Shown here piece after piece: positions 9,041-18,616 of a DNA stretch of 36,271 bases. Location: the NCBI GenBank assembly GCA_003427395.1, contig BFEA01000956.1, forward strand, positions 233,137-269,407, in the 5' to 3' direction. The translations under genes were made by a program, and so were the position numbers. Positions within the stretch are counted from its first letter, which is position 1. Each line of letters starts with the position of its first letter. The notes under the pieces were generated by a model, which saw nothing but the letters and a program-made list of their open reading frames with translations, made no database searches and was not told where the DNA came from. The stretch is from Chara braunii. Lineage: Eukaryota > Streptophyta > Charophyceae > Charales > Characeae.

Positions 9041-9100
9041 CAAATGCTCCAATCTATTCGTGGGGAGCAGCACGTGCTGGAAACCGGGTCCAGCGTCCCA
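9041..9100 (-). repeat. Shared LINE/SINE 3' tail, poly(A) displaced by the MITE
   Basis: On the - strand: ATGGGACGCTGGACCCGG, TTTCCAGC, GCTCCCCACGAATAGATTGG, AGCATTTGTATTAAAAA, then the MITE, then A-rich sequence (T-run 8822-8843). Sequence after the T-run (AAGATCAGCCCTTTTTT, 8811 on) resembles that before the tail (AAGGACAGCCCTTTTTT, 9102 on), a possible target duplication. If so, the original insertion was little more than the tail itself. Confidence 0.75.
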
Positions 9101-9244
9101 TAAGGACAGCCCTTTTTTCAGCAAATCAGCGTGTCTTATGTTTTTCATGGAACGCAGCGATGCTTGACCCATTTTCCAGCAGGTACGCTTCGCGCTAGTA
9201 GATTGGACCCATCCTAACTGCAATTCTCAATCTAGTTTGTTGGC

Positions 9245-9300
9245 TCACCACCACCATTATATTGTTCTTCTTTCACCACCACCATTATATTGTTCTTCTT
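9245..9300. repeat. Exact 28-bp tandem duplication
   Basis: The 28 bases 9245-9272 (starting TCACCACCACCATTATATTG) are repeated exactly at 9273-9300. Confidence 0.9.
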
Positions 9301-9453
9301 TTAGATGTTTTCCAAGGAGCTGGATCCTAATGCCTTTTTCTTTTTTTAGATGCTCTTCTTCTTGTTCATGTTGTTCTTTTTTTTCTCTTCTTTTTCTTTT
9401 TGTCCTTGTTCTGTTTGGGATTCCTTTGATGGATGATGTGAGTTTGATTGTGT

Positions 9454-9843
9454 AAGCACCCAAGGCTAGGCCCGCTGGGTAGACTCTCCGAATTCCGAAT
9501 TGGGCCTGTAGAAGATTGCATGAGCCTGGCATCCGAAGTTCCTGTGCGGAAAGGCTGGGGCGTTGGCCCAGCCTTGGTGCTTGTCACTGCTGTCTGGTCC
9601 AAGTTGCCCTCGATACTGGTAGGGTGATCATGGTCCTGAGTGCTGGTCACACTAAGGTAGGATAGTACGGACAGGGGGTGCGCTGGGAGTATTAAAGTGG
9701 GGATGGGTAGGGTAGGTGGCCTATCCTGTCAGAACACCCATTGGCTGCCGCTGCCAGCAGTCACCGGGGGCCTGGTCCTTGGCCTCTACAACACCCTGGG
9801 CTAAAAAAAAAAAAAAAAAAAAAAAAGGTAAAAAAAAAAAAAA
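9454..9843 (+). mobile_element. 390-bp SINE-like element with 13-bp target duplication
   Basis: AGTTTGATTGTGT occurs at 9441-9453 and 9844-9856. The element between begins AAGCACCCAAGGCTAGG and ends ACACCCTGGGCT followed by A24, GGT and A15. It contains a strong hairpin, AAGGCTGGG (9551-9559) with CCCAGCCTT (9567-9575). I see neither good tRNA A/B boxes nor the GGGACGCTGG tail, so it is a different non-coding retroelement or a retrocopy of a non-coding transcript. ORFs over it are not meaningful. Confidence 0.8.
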
Positions 9844-9905
9844 AGTTTGATTGTGTTAAACCGAAAAAGGAGTCGGTGGACTGTGGAGCAGATCCTACGG
9901 GAATT

Positions 9906-10048
9906 CTTTTTATTTTATTTTTAACATCCAAATGAGGCCTATTAGTGGAGGTGATAGGAGCATCCCCCACTAATAGGACGCCCGTAGAAGATGGCTCCAA
10001 TCTATTGGTGGGGAGCTGCACCTGCTGGAAACCGGGTCCAGCATTCCA
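9906..10048 (-). repeat. Shared LINE/SINE 3' tail, long form with perfect hairpin 3
   Basis: On the - strand: ATGGAATGCTGGACCCGG, TTTCCAGC, the GCTCCCCACC box, then hairpin 3 with perfect 11-bp arms CCTATTAGTGG and CCACTAATAGG (9967-9977 and 9938-9948) around GATGCTCCTATCA, then an A-rich 3' end (T-rich 9906-9922). Confidence 0.8.
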
Positions 10049-10547
10049 TTTTAGAAAGCAGGAGCCAAAATTGAGTCGTAATCACAGTTTTCCGAGCGGT
10101 GTTAAGTTGTTAACCAAGGAATCTGCAATTGAAGAGAAGGGACGATGAGTCAGGATCTTGGGACTTTTGGGGGACTCTAGTATCAATCCTACACAGCCGT
10201 TCAAGTTTGTCGCATGTTACCAGTTGGCCAAGAATGAGAGGCTCAGAGGACCATTTGGCATGGGGAGACACTGGAATTCAAGAGTGGTCAATCCTACCGA
10301 TCGTGGGAAAGCAAACATCAAAAGAGCGCAGTCATCACTTGTCATCTCTACAGAACTGACCGTAATACCAATGTCCGTTCACATGTGCCGCTGCAGGTTC
10401 TGAGCCTAACATGAGAGCTCCGATAAAGGATTTTCCTTCATGATTTGTTGAGCGAGTGGTGCGGAGTTTCGCTAAAGGGCGCGACCAAATCCGGGCATGG
10501 AAAGTCAACTGGTTGACAATGTAGTCTACTTAGAGTACTCGCCACTA
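10049..10547. other. Unassigned sequence
   Basis: No coding domain, tail or inverted repeat recognised. Overlapping ORFs of 67-81 codons are present on the + strand but carry no features I recognise. Confidence 0.4.
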
Positions 10548-10548
10548 C

Positions 10549-10629
10549 AACGCTAGCGGTGTCTGTTCATACCAGCACCCCTAGCATCAGCATGGGCAGT
10601 TAAAAAAAAGAAAAAAGAAAAAAAAGAGT
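10549..10629 (+). mobile_element. Micro-retroinsertion consisting of tail hairpin 3 and poly(A)
   Basis: GCTAGCGGTG (10552-10561) pairs with CACCCCTAGC (10576-10585) with one mismatch; the loop TCTGTTCATACCA resembles the conserved loop. It is followed by CATGGGCAGTT and an A-rich run. Flanks CGCCACTACAA and GCGACTACACAA may be a diverged target duplication. Confidence 0.55.
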
Positions 10630-10710
10630 AGCGACTACACAAGTGCTACTGGTTACGCTTTTGGGACGGTTACCTGTTGTTTGTTTTGCTCTGTGTATTT
10701 GCTTTGTTTG

Positions 10711-13700
10711 TTTTTTTTTTTTTTCAAAAAACTTTTCATTATTGTATGCTGGGAAACGGGCCCAGCGTCCCTCACATCTTTAGCCCCAGCCTGAGGGGAT
10801 GAGCCGGGCTCTCCGGCCAGGCTTAACCCCAACCGCAGCGGAAAAACTGATATTGGCCGGCTCTGTGCCCTTCTTATCATCAACTCATCCCTATATGAGA
10901 TCGTTACAGCGGATGCACTTCTTCCTTCTTCAACTAACGATCAACTAACAATTGACTAACCATGAATGATGCAAAACTTGGTACAGCTATATACTACAGC
11001 TATGTACTGCTTTCTACAGCGATCAACGTTACGGTATAACTACAACTATAAACAATCTACGAAGAACTGGGAAGAACTACAAACGACTATCTATACTATC
11101 TATATGGGCTATCCACCACCACCCACACCTGTCCCTAACTGTCCATGACTGTTTCTATGACTGTTTTGACAAATTGAATGTTGTACTAATATCGCATACC
11201 ATTCACAACTGTCTACAGCCTTGTACATGTATGATGTATCCACAGCAAAAAAATCATAAGAAAAAGGCAGTGAATCTCAGTTCTGGTCGTTTCCCTTCAT
11301 CATGGGCTATTGACAACAAGCCCCAAAAAGCCTCCCAGCGAGTAACAAATAGTTTGACTGATCTAGCAGAGTATCCTTTCTTTTGAGCTTTGTATTCCCA
11401 ATCTGCAAAGATCGCCTGCTTTATGCCATATTTGACTTCCGCTTTGACCATTGGAGGTGTTAGACGTTCTCCCATTCTTACCGCAGAATTTCTCAATGTC
11501 CATAAGTCCACAGGATGACCCCTCTGATTGTCTCTTCTGCGTACTGCATCTGACAGCCTTGACACGTCGATCGGGCCACTGTTCCCACAAGGACAAACCA
11601 GTCTGTCCACCTTGTGTCAGCTCCTGGGACAGACACCAATCCTCCCTCCACCAATCCCAAAAAGGTCGGGATAGGTTGCAAAGGAGAGCAAAGTGGTGGA
11701 TGTCTTCTGTCCTCATCCCCGGACATATCTCACAATCGAGGGATGCTTTAGATGTACGCTTGGAGCACCATGCCGCAACCAGGAGAGACAGGTGCATTAT
11801 CAACCACAGCAGGCTCGCATGTTTAACTACTGCTAAATCCATCAACTGTTTCCAAAACATAGGCAACGCTTCGACAATTCTAAGAAATGAGTCATGTATC
11901 CAATTAGTTGCGATCCATTTGGGGCAGACAACTGTTGCGAAGCCAAGGTAAGTTTTTCCCCTATTGACATCCATCCTCCTTGCATCATCCAACAGGAGAA
12001 TGGGATGTTGGCCACCAGAGAATAATCTTTAATTTCCCAAACGATAGTCGGTTCATGATCCTGCTCCCGTTTATCCCACGTTTCTTTGTGAAATGTCAGA
12101 CCTTTAACCAATGTTTCAACCAATCCTGCGGAACTGCCTGTTGAAGTTGAATCAAATGCTCCCTCTGGTGCCACAGGCCGGTAAGAGTCTGGGCGAGTTC
12201 AAAAAAGGGTTTCCAATCCGCATTTTGTACATCCCAAATATCGACGAGAGTACCTATGCCTTGCGACATCCACGCATCACCGAACGCCCCTGGTCCAAAG
12301 AAAGCAAAAATAGTGTATTGTGAAAGGATACGGGGGTTCTCAAAGAGAAGCTGTGTCAGTATCCGGTCCATTACCAATTGAGGCTCCTGCAACTGAGGAG
12401 CAACCAAGTACCAGGCTTTGAGTACCACCGGCCCAAATCCCTTCCCCCATTCTTTTCCTCAGATAAAAGGGGGGGAAATGAAAGCCACAAATGTTTGACA
12501 CTATTTCAATTTCTATGCGCATAGATCTCAAATTCTGCTAATTGTCTCCAAGTTGTCAATGGACCTGCCAGTACTGCCCATGGGACCCACCGTGTCAGCA
12601 ACGCAGCTACTTGTCGCTCCGTATCCAACAGTGACAGTCCATTATTCCTTTTGGTTTGAGTGATCACCTCCCATGCAACTTTCTATAGGAAATTTTCATC
12701 ATTCATTTCTCCTTTCCACAAGTAATAAGTCCGCAGATTGCGTATCGTTCGAAGGGAGGTGCCGTCCAATTGAAAAATAGCTCTATGGAACCAAATTGTA
12801 GACAAAACAGAGTTATTTATGACTATCACACGACCAAACAAACTAACTCCTTTATTCTTAATCCAGGGTTGTAATGCCACTTTCACCGTCAACAAAGCTT
12901 GATAAAATTTTGTCATAAGTTGTGGAGAAAAAGAAATTTTATGACCCAATAGACGTTCGTGCTGTGCAGGGGCAACAACAAGGAGTCCCAAGTGAGGAGA
13001 AGGGACCCCGGGTGGGATTAACACTGAGGACTTAGACCAGTTGACTGATGCCTGCGAAATTTGACAGAAAAGGTCTACTGTTTGCTTCAGTGCATGGAAT
13101 GCCTGGTTGGACACAAGCGTCAGTGGCAAATGCCTCGGATTTGAGGGCTTGTCCAGAAGGGAGTAAGAAGCCTGGTATAAGAGGGTCGGCTCGAATCATG
13201 ACATGAAGAATTTCAACATACAATATAATATACAAATAAGGGGTCACTGGGCACCCCTGACGGATGGATCTGGACAAAGGAATGAGACAGGACAACGACC
13301 CATTAATGGACATTCTAGAAGTCTTAGAAGCATTTATGAACAAAGCCATCACCGCTCGTTTGAACTTCGGCCCAAATCCAAATGTTGTCATCGCAGCCAT
13401 GAGGAACTCCCAACCCACCCGATCGTACGCTTTTTGGAGATCCAACAAGATTATGGCCAGTTGTTCTTCACCTTCGGATACCAACTGTATAATTTCTTGC
13501 ACTGTCATAACATTGAGCAGAATCTGTCTGTCGGGCAAAAAGCCCGTCTGAGTCGGATGTATCAATGAAGGTAACACATCCTGCAATCTGGCCGCCAGTA
13601 TTTTGGCAAAAAAATTATAAATCACGGGCATTAATGTGATCGGTCGATAATTACGCACATCAGTTAGGTCTCCTGTCTTCGGTATAAAGGTTATTATCCC

Positions 13701-14090
13701 TTCCGATGCGTCCGGTGACATCGGTGCCCCTGACCATGTTGACTTACAAACGTGGAACAGATCAGGTAAAAATTGGGGGCTGAACCTTTTAAATAAAATA
13801 GAAGGGAGACCATCACCTGCTGGCATCTTATGGGCGGATAAAGATCTAACAGCTTGTGTGACTTGTCTGGGAATCCAACCGTATAAGACTGGGCTTTCGG
13901 TATGATGTTGACTGCGTCTCGTCGAGTTTAGATGACTAGGTGGTAATGGGTAGCTGACGGGGACCAGTTTTTTCGTTCTGTTTGTCTTGTTCGTTTTGCT
14001 TCGCTCGGCGGATTCTACCTTATTAGATGTAGTGATGGGGGGGTAAAAATTGATGCTGAATCGGTTTGTCACTTTGTCAGTTATTGGTAT
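10711..14090 (-). mobile_element. LINE, - strand, 5'-truncated, with hairpin tail
   Basis: From high to low coordinates: reverse transcriptase (14090-13130), thumb/connection (13129-12690), C-terminal region with zf-RVT (12430-11254), a 480-base non-coding 3' part, then GGGACGCTGGGCCCGTTT and CCCAGC (10748-10771) and poly(A) (T-run 10711-10724). No endonuclease or ORF1 is present upstream, where unrelated + strand tail sequence begins. This is the clearest case in the window of a reverse-transcriptase-coding LINE ending in the shared hairpin tail; its stem is GCTGGG/CCCAGC, a compensated change from GCTGGA/TCCAGC elsewhere. Confidence 0.8.
10725..11253 (-). other. 3' untranslated region of the - strand LINE
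   Basis: Between the ORF2 end and the poly(A). In sense it contains many related ACAGT/TAGTT-type short repeats, then a GC-rich end (GGGGTTAAGCC, GGCCGGAGAGCCCGGC, CTCAGGCTGGGGC) and the terminal hairpin 10748-10766. No other gene. Confidence 0.65.
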
Positions 14091-14186
14091 ACCTGTTTGC
14101 TTGGCAGACGCAGGGCCTCCATCCCTGTATTTCCAAGTACCGAAAGCTTTGCGAGGTTTCCAGCGATCAGGAATAGATTGGAGCAT
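11254..14186 (-). pseudogene. LINE ORF2 remnant: reverse transcriptase and zf-RVT
   Basis: The longest open piece (14186-13032, 384 codons) shows RT fingers with VRNYRPITLMPVIYN (residues about 178-191), motif A LLDLQKAYD (248-256), motif B SIRQGCPVTPYLY (307-319) and motif C as FATD (353-356), where Thr replaces the first catalytic Asp. A frameshift follows at motif C, and 13129-12683 continues with FHALKQTVDLFCQISQASVNW and the thumb. Frames 12428-12096 and 11992-11363 carry the connection and a zinc-binding end (CEICPGMRTEDIHHFALLC, then FWDWW). The last frame (11610-11254) ends the protein. At least three frameshifts make it non-functional. The first residues at 14186-14090 probably derive from an adjoining unrelated tail. 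Confidence 0.85.
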
Positions 14187-14223
14187 TGTCCCACAAAAAA
14201 AAAAAGAAAAAAAAAAAAAAAAG
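14150..14223 (+). repeat. Degenerate shared tail with poly(A)
   Basis: GAGGTTTCCAGC, GATCAGGAATAGATTGGAGC and ATTGTCCCAC are followed by A-runs at 14193-14222. This matches the GGTTTCCAGC..AATAGATTGGAGC part of the tail; the first hairpin arm is not recognisable. Confidence 0.5.
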
Positions 14224-14370
14224 ATTTAGGACCTTTGGGCATGGTACTCGCCGACTCGGTAGGTTCCCGCATGGAGCAAAGTCCGGTAAGGAACAGGACG
14301 TATGGGCCTTTAGGGGCTCATGGGCTTTTAGGGACTGTTGTTTAGAATAAGCAACCATTTGTCCTAGCGG

Positions 14371-14642
14371 TTTTTTTTTTTTTTTCAAGCACAAGCTCGC
14401 GTTCGACTCCTTGATTTTCCATCTTTGGCATTTAATTTAGGCGAACCATAGCGAACACCTATAAGAGCTATGATTGCAGTTTGTTCGGTCTTTCCGGGTC
14501 CAATGTTGGGACACCACACTGTCGTTTCCGGAGAGGCTGCAATCATTGTAGATGTGTACTTTTTGTACTGTGTACCTAGTAAGTGTACATGAGCTGCTTT
14601 TGGAATTTTCTTGTGTACCTCTATCATTTCATTAGTAAACAC
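14371..14642 (-). CDS. 86-codon ORF running into poly(A), retrocopy-like, unrecognised
   Basis: On the - strand an ATG at 14642 opens an 85-residue reading frame containing VHLLGTQYKKYTSTMIAASP, TTVWCPNIGPGKTEQTAIIA and IGVRYG, with a basic RSRTRACA end that stops where a 14-base poly(A) begins (T-run 14371-14384). I do not recognise the protein. A compact ORF ending directly in an A-tract, with A/T-rich sequence on the 5' side, could be a truncated retrocopy of a cellular mRNA or a chance ORF in a retroelement tail. No target duplication was found and no hairpin tail is visible. Confidence 0.3.
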
Positions 14643-14888
14643 CTTGTTCTTCTCTTTTTTTTTTTTCTTTTTTTTTTTCTTTGTTTTTCTTTTTTTTTTC
14701 TTTCTTTTTTTATGTTCGACATGTCATTGATTGATGAGTTGTGAACAGCAACTGCTTAGGGAGAATCCCAGGTAGGGTGCAGACCAAAGTGGGAGGAGTG
14801 CTGAAGCAGGGTAACGGTCCCAGTTACTGTAGTCCTCCGGGTAGAATTGTGGGGTCCACTGGTCCAGTTCCATGTTGTTTTGAATGAT
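14643..14888. other. T-rich tract and unassigned sequence
   Basis: 14654-14711 is T-rich with scattered C (a poly(A)-like tract on the - strand). The rest, to 14888, shows no feature I recognise. Confidence 0.5.
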
Positions 14889-14985
14889 TGTTTTTTTTTA
14901 TTATTATTATTATTATTATTTTTTTTTTTATAACAAAACAGCCCGATCAGCTGCTAGGGGTGGTGATAGGAGCAGACGCCACTAG
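14889..14985 (-). repeat. Tail hairpin 3 with A-rich/(TAA)n end
   Basis: On the - strand: CTAGTGGCG, TCTGCTCCTATCA, CCACCCCTAG (14985-14954), then GCTGATCGGGCTGTTTTG and A-rich sequence containing (TAA)n (14889-14932). The 5' part of the tail, including hairpin 1, is missing, consistent with 5' truncation. Confidence 0.65.
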
Positions 14986-15593
14986 AATGATTGTTATAAT
15001 ATCTTTGTCCTTTTTCTTTTTTTTTTCAGTATCTTCTGTTTCTTCAAAGAAGAGACACAATGGCAGATAATCTCTGACACTGTCAGCTGAGAGATGAGGC
15101 CTTTTTTTTTTTCTTTTTTTTTTCACTCCACTACTCAACGTCAACACGTATCCGGACTACGGCGTAGACCTGATACTTAGGACTGAAAGAACATTTTGAA
15201 TGTATTGGGACTACTAGCGGCTCCAGACACATTTCGAATGTTGCGCTGCCGGCAGTGATGCTCCCTGCCAATAAACGGGGCCGCGGCTGAAAACAAGAAC
15301 CTGGATAAGAACACAAATGAAAAGGTAAGTTGTATAATATGACTCCCCATCATAGATGTTTTTTCCAAAAAAAAAAAAAAAGAAAAAAAAAAAAAAGTTG
15401 TATAATGACAGTAAAAAAAGGCCTGAAAGGCTGTCCTTGTCCAGATTCGACCGGTGATTGAATTGGTTGGGCTTAACGAATTTGCGTTTTATTAAAAAAA
15501 AAAAAAAAAAGAAAGGTCTGTTATTCATGCAGTATTACATCCATCTACACTGGGATGCTGCATTCCCTCCATCCCCCCCGGCCCTCGCCCGAC
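14986..15593. other. Unassigned sequence with several A/T tracts
   Basis: Contains T-rich tracts near 15008-15027 and 15102-15122 and an A-run at 15495-15511. No gene is visible. ORFs crossing it are low-complexity F/K-rich translations of these tracts. One micro-insertion is listed separately. Confidence 0.5.
15339..15394 (+). mobile_element. 56-bp poly(A) micro-insertion with 12-bp target duplication
   Basis: AAGTTGTATAAT occurs at 15327-15338 and 15395-15406, flanking ATGACTCCCCATCATAGATG, TTTTTTCC and an A-run with one G. Confidence 0.75.
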
Positions 15594-15596
15594 TTA

Positions 15597-16136
15597 GGCT
15601 CGGACCCCACCGCCTGGCGGCTGGAAATTTTGGCATGGAAGGGCGTTTTCGGACCCCACCAGGCCACCAGGAAGTTTTCCAGAGGTCTGCCGACGTCTAT
15701 TTCAGACCCCACCGCCGTTTCCAAAACACCGCCAGCCGTGTTTCTGCATGGCTGGCGGATGGAAAAGTCTCCGCCCGCGGCCGGCGCTCTTTTCTAAAAC
15801 GCCCTCCAACAGGGTAGGGAGGGCAAAGCGCCAACCGTTGGCATCGGGGGACCTGCAAGGTTTGTGTTCCCATCGGAGGCAGCAGCCAATACTGGCCCAA
15901 TAGCGATGAAGAGTGCCACAAAAAAACAATAAAAAAAAACGGAAAATGATCAAAACAAGCGAGTGCCAACGGAAACAGGCAACGATTGGCTGAACTGCTT
16001 TGCAAAGGGTTTTCCAAGAGCAATTGGTCCTCGGCGGCGGGGTCCCGGAAAAAATACTCTCCAACTTTCCCAAATGACTTGCCCGCTTTTCGTGGCCACA
16101 CTTCTTTTCCAGCTGCCGGCCGGTGGGGTCCTAGCC
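15597..16136. mobile_element. 540-bp Tourist-like MITE, copy 1
   Basis: Bounded by TTA at 15594-15596 and 16137-16139. The left end is GGCTCGGACCCCACCGCC; the right end reverse complemented is GGCTAGGACCCCACCGGCC. The interior repeats GGACCCCAC and GGAAAA/TTTTCC motifs many times in both orientations, giving an unusual internally palindromic structure. Long overlapping ORFs on both strands (for example 15963-16793 and 15697-16302) cross element borders, have no recognisable domain and are treated as accidental. Confidence 0.75.
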
Positions 16137-16139
16137 TTA

Positions 16140-16691
16140 GAGGTGGACCCCACAGGGGAAAATCTCGGAAGAACTCTTCCGCCGGGTGTTGTCTCGGACC
16201 CCACAGCCTCTGGAAAAGTGTCTGGAAGTCCTTTTTTTTGTATTTCCCAGACCCCACCGCCCGGAAAAGTGGCGCCTGGAAAAGAGAAGAGCGAGTTTCC
16301 AAGTCCTTTTCCGGGCAGAAAACGGCCGATCCACGTCAGCCTCGCCGAAATTTTGTGGCAAGCGCAAGGGGTAGGGGGGGGGCATCCCCCTACGTCTTCC
16401 AGACTTGGAAGATCGCGCAGGTCCATTTTGTGTCCGCATGGTGCAGCGCAGATGCCACGCAATGCCACCCACGACCCGTCAGCGGCCACCCCGCAGGTCC
16501 ACCACGGCCTACCCGGGCTTCGACGGCGGACAAAACAGCCAAACTGGTCTGAAAGTCTGGAAGAACTCTTCCAAAAGTCTGGAAGAGTTCTTCCAGGTCC
16601 CGTCTTTTCTTTTCCGCAACCTTCCAGGACTTCCGCGTCACTTTACCACGGAAACTGCCTTTTCCAGACTTTGGGCGGTGGGCTCCACCCC
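16140..16691. mobile_element. 552-bp Tourist-like MITE, copy 2, sharing TTA with copy 1
   Basis: Starts directly after the TTA that ends copy 1 (GAGGTGGACCCCAC) and ends GTGGGCTCCACCCC followed by TTA at 16692-16694. The interior again has repeated GGAAAA/TTTTCC and ACCCCAC motifs. Two copies joined through a single TTA suggest one inserted into the target duplication of the other. Confidence 0.75.
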
Positions 16692-16796
16692 TTAGCCCCC
16701 CAAAGGATCCCAACCATCCAAAAAAGAAGAAAAAATGAAAAAAAAGGGAAAAAAAATGAAAACAAAAGAAGATTCGGAAAAAAAAAAGGATAATTT
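16692..16796. other. A-rich spacer
   Basis: A-rich tract (about 16718-16795) between the MITE pair and the ATGCCCCT-box repeat. Confidence 0.6.
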
Positions 16797-16920
16797 ATTA
16801 ATTTGCAAAATAACCCCAAAGTTGATATGTATGCCAAAATGCCCCTGAAAGATGTGGGTAGAGCTGAATGCCCTTTTGCCCCGAAATCTTTGTGTTATGC
16901 CCCTGTCAGGCGGGTGTCCA
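16797..16920 (+). repeat. ATGCCCCT-box repeat, inverted partner at 31745-31932
   Basis: Units of about 30 bases: GCAAAATAACCCC..AAGTTGA, CCAAAATGCCCCTGAAAGAT, GAATGCCCTTTTG, TTATGCCCCTGTC. The first 90 bases match the reverse complement of 31840-31932 closely, including CCAAAATGCCCCTGAAAGAT. Both copies adjoin a Tourist-like GGACCCCAC element on the same side. Confidence 0.75.
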
Positions 16921-16960
16921 GATTTGCAATCTGGACCTCGCCGTTTGGGCATCGCCTCTT

Positions 16961-16994
16961 CTCTTTTTTTTTTCTTTTTTTTTTTTTCTTTTTT

Positions 16995-17028
<34 letters not shown>
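16961..17028. repeat. T-rich tract and (GTT)n microsatellite
   Basis: T-runs broken by single C (16969-16996) followed by eleven GTT units. On the - strand it is (AAC)n then poly(A)-like, possibly a retroelement 3' end. Confidence 0.85.
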
Positions 17029-17074
17029 AAGGCTGACAGTGTTTGCAACTGGGCCTTAGGAAACTTGCCAGGTT

Positions 17075-17094
17075 CAAAAAAAAAAAAAAAAGAG
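17075..17094 (+). mobile_element. 20-bp poly(A)-only micro-insertion
   Basis: TTGCCAGGTT occurs at 17065-17074 and 17095-17104, flanking C, A16 and GAG. There is no body sequence, only a poly(A) tract with target duplication. Confidence 0.65.
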
Positions 17095-17104
17095 TTGCCA
17101 GGTT

Positions 17105-17340
17105 GAGTACAATCGTCGTTCCGTAAGCTGTGTCCTTAGGGCGAACCGGCCGGCGCGAGCGCACTGAATGGACCGGCAGGCAAGGCCGTGCCGCACTCCG
17201 GTCAGCTCTCTCGGAATTACCAAGAGAGGCAAGGGACCATCTCGCCATTGTCATGACTCAGAGCTACTGTGACGACATCAAGGGGAGGAGAACACCCTTG
17301 GGAAGCACTTGGGCAGAATGGCCGAGCGGTTTTCGCAGAT
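17105..17340. other. Unassigned GC-rich sequence before the LINE 5' region
   Basis: GC-rich, no tail, hairpin or domain recognised. The overlapping ORFs here are not supported. Confidence 0.4.
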
Positions 17341-17499
17341 AGATAATGAGAGGTGAAGAACAGCAACGACGAGAAAAGACCAGATGAACAGCGACGCGAA
17401 GGAAGAGGGGAGGGGGGAAGTGATGGGCGGATGGCAAGCTGAGGAGATGACAACAAAGAAAGGGGAAGAGCATAGGGAGTGACGGAGATAAGATATTAG

Positions 17500-17562
17500 G
17501 GGGCAAGGAGAGAAGGAAGGACCCTCAGACCGAGGTGGTGGGAAGGAAAGACGGAGTGTGAC
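17500..17562 (+). repeat. LINE 5' monomer, upstream copy
   Basis: GGAGAGAAGGAAGGACC (17508 on) followed by CCGAGGTGGTGGGAAGGAAAG matches the monomers at 18612-18960, the other side of the inserted truncated LINE. Confidence 0.6.
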
Positions 17563-17630
17563 AGTCTGAGAGGCATAATAAAGAAGTAAAATCTGGCCAC
17601 TCCTTGGTGTCCTTTTTGTTTATCAACCTG

Positions 17631-17726
17631 TCCCTCGAGGAAAATCCGAGAAACCATAAAACATATTTTTTTGCACCTTTCCCTCGAGGAAAATCCGAGA
17701 ACCCATCGAAAATATTTTTTTGCAAT
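17631..17726. repeat. 49-bp tandem duplication
   Basis: TCCCTCGAGGAAAATCCGAG starts at 17631 and 17680. Both copies also share ATATTTTTTTGCA, with scattered differences. Confidence 0.85.
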
Positions 17727-18310
17727 GTCGAGGCTCGGTTCTCTTATGGAGAAGATGGGATTGCATCTGGAGAAGTCTAACAGGGGTGAACTGGCCTTGG
17801 GATTGGAAGGCAAATTTACTGGGTAGGTGGGATCCTCTCGATTGCTCTCATTCAAACTTTCAGAGTAACCTTTTTGAAACTGGTCGTAAAGCAGTATTAT
17901 GGACCATATGGTACAGACATTGTGTCAGAGTAAGAGAAGGAGTCCGTTTAGAAGGCCTAGAGGTTGCTGAAATTGTTGTCCATTGCATACAAACAGAAAT
18001 CAGGGCTCACTGGTCGACCCTTAAAACCAAATTAATGTTTTTTCACCAAAAAAAAGATATCCTACAACATATTCAGAAATTTGATTTGGACTGGCTTGGG
18101 GAAACTGCAGGGAGGGGATTGGGTGAAGTGCGCTGGCCAGGGGCGGAAGAAACAGAGGGTCATCTTCGAAGGGATTTCCAGCTTGTTTTTCGTAACTGGT
18201 TTACGCTTCAGCACGGAGACTCCCTCAGACCTCCTCATTGTTTTCCAGATTTCTTTCCTCCTTCAGACCTCTCCCTGGTTGATTTGCAATGGTATGGTAG
18301 GGAGGGGTAA
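17720..18310 (+). pseudogene. LINE ORF2 C-terminal remnant
   Basis: The open frame 17720-18310 (196 codons) contains LWTIWYRHCVRVREG near residues 59-73, matching the tryptophan-rich region that follows the zf-RVT domain in plant LINE ORF2 (compare VDLWTLRNSAVRMGER in the - strand LINE). Downstream are QTEIRAHWSTLKTKL, a DWLG element and acidic/aromatic C-terminal sequence. Upstream zinc ligands are missing. No catalytic domain remains, so it is the end of a 5'-truncated copy. The 130 bases from the stop to the tail hairpin are its 3' untranslated region. Confidence 0.6.
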
Positions 18311-18440
18311 GATGATGTTAAGATCCAATTGAAGTTAGATGGATAGGGAGCTTGGCTGACAAGTGACATCTGGCGGACCCCGTGGGTCTGAAGAGGCTTC
18401 CATATCCTTTTGACCATACACTCAATGCAATGTATTTTTG

Positions 18441-18566
18441 GGGACGCTGGACCCGTTTAATGGTTTTCCAGCAGGCGCAGCTCCCCACCAATAGAAAGGA
18501 GCCACCGTAAGGGCATGGTACCTGATGATGCTCGTATCATCTCAGGTAACAGTCCCAGCGGATGTT

Positions 18567-18614
<48 letters not shown>
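18441..18614 (+). repeat. Shared tail, long form, on the truncated LINE
   Basis: GGGACGCTGGACCC opens hairpin 1, whose loop is longer here (GCTGGA .. TCCAGC). Then come GCTCCCCACCAATAGAAAGG, hairpin 3 with TACCTGA (18519-18525) pairing with TCAGGTA (18542-18548) and an inner GATG/CATC stem around CTCGTAT, then A43 (18572-18614). Confidence 0.8.

Positions 18615-18616
<2 letters not shown>

Larger units (their letters stand above)
17601..18614 (+). mobile_element. 5'-truncated LINE inserted in the 5' region of the long LINE
   Basis: The block between the separated 5' monomers contains an ORF2 C-terminal remnant (17720-18310) and then a hairpin tail and 43-base poly(A) (18441-18614). This joins a coding LINE end to the shared tail a second time. 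The 5' boundary is not exact and no target duplication was recognised. Confidence 0.65.

Noticed and set aside
15697-16793. Long overlapping ORFs on both strands (up to 276 codons)
   Set aside because: They cross the TTA-bounded borders of two MITEs, occur on both strands at once and arise from iterated GC-rich motifs without domain features.
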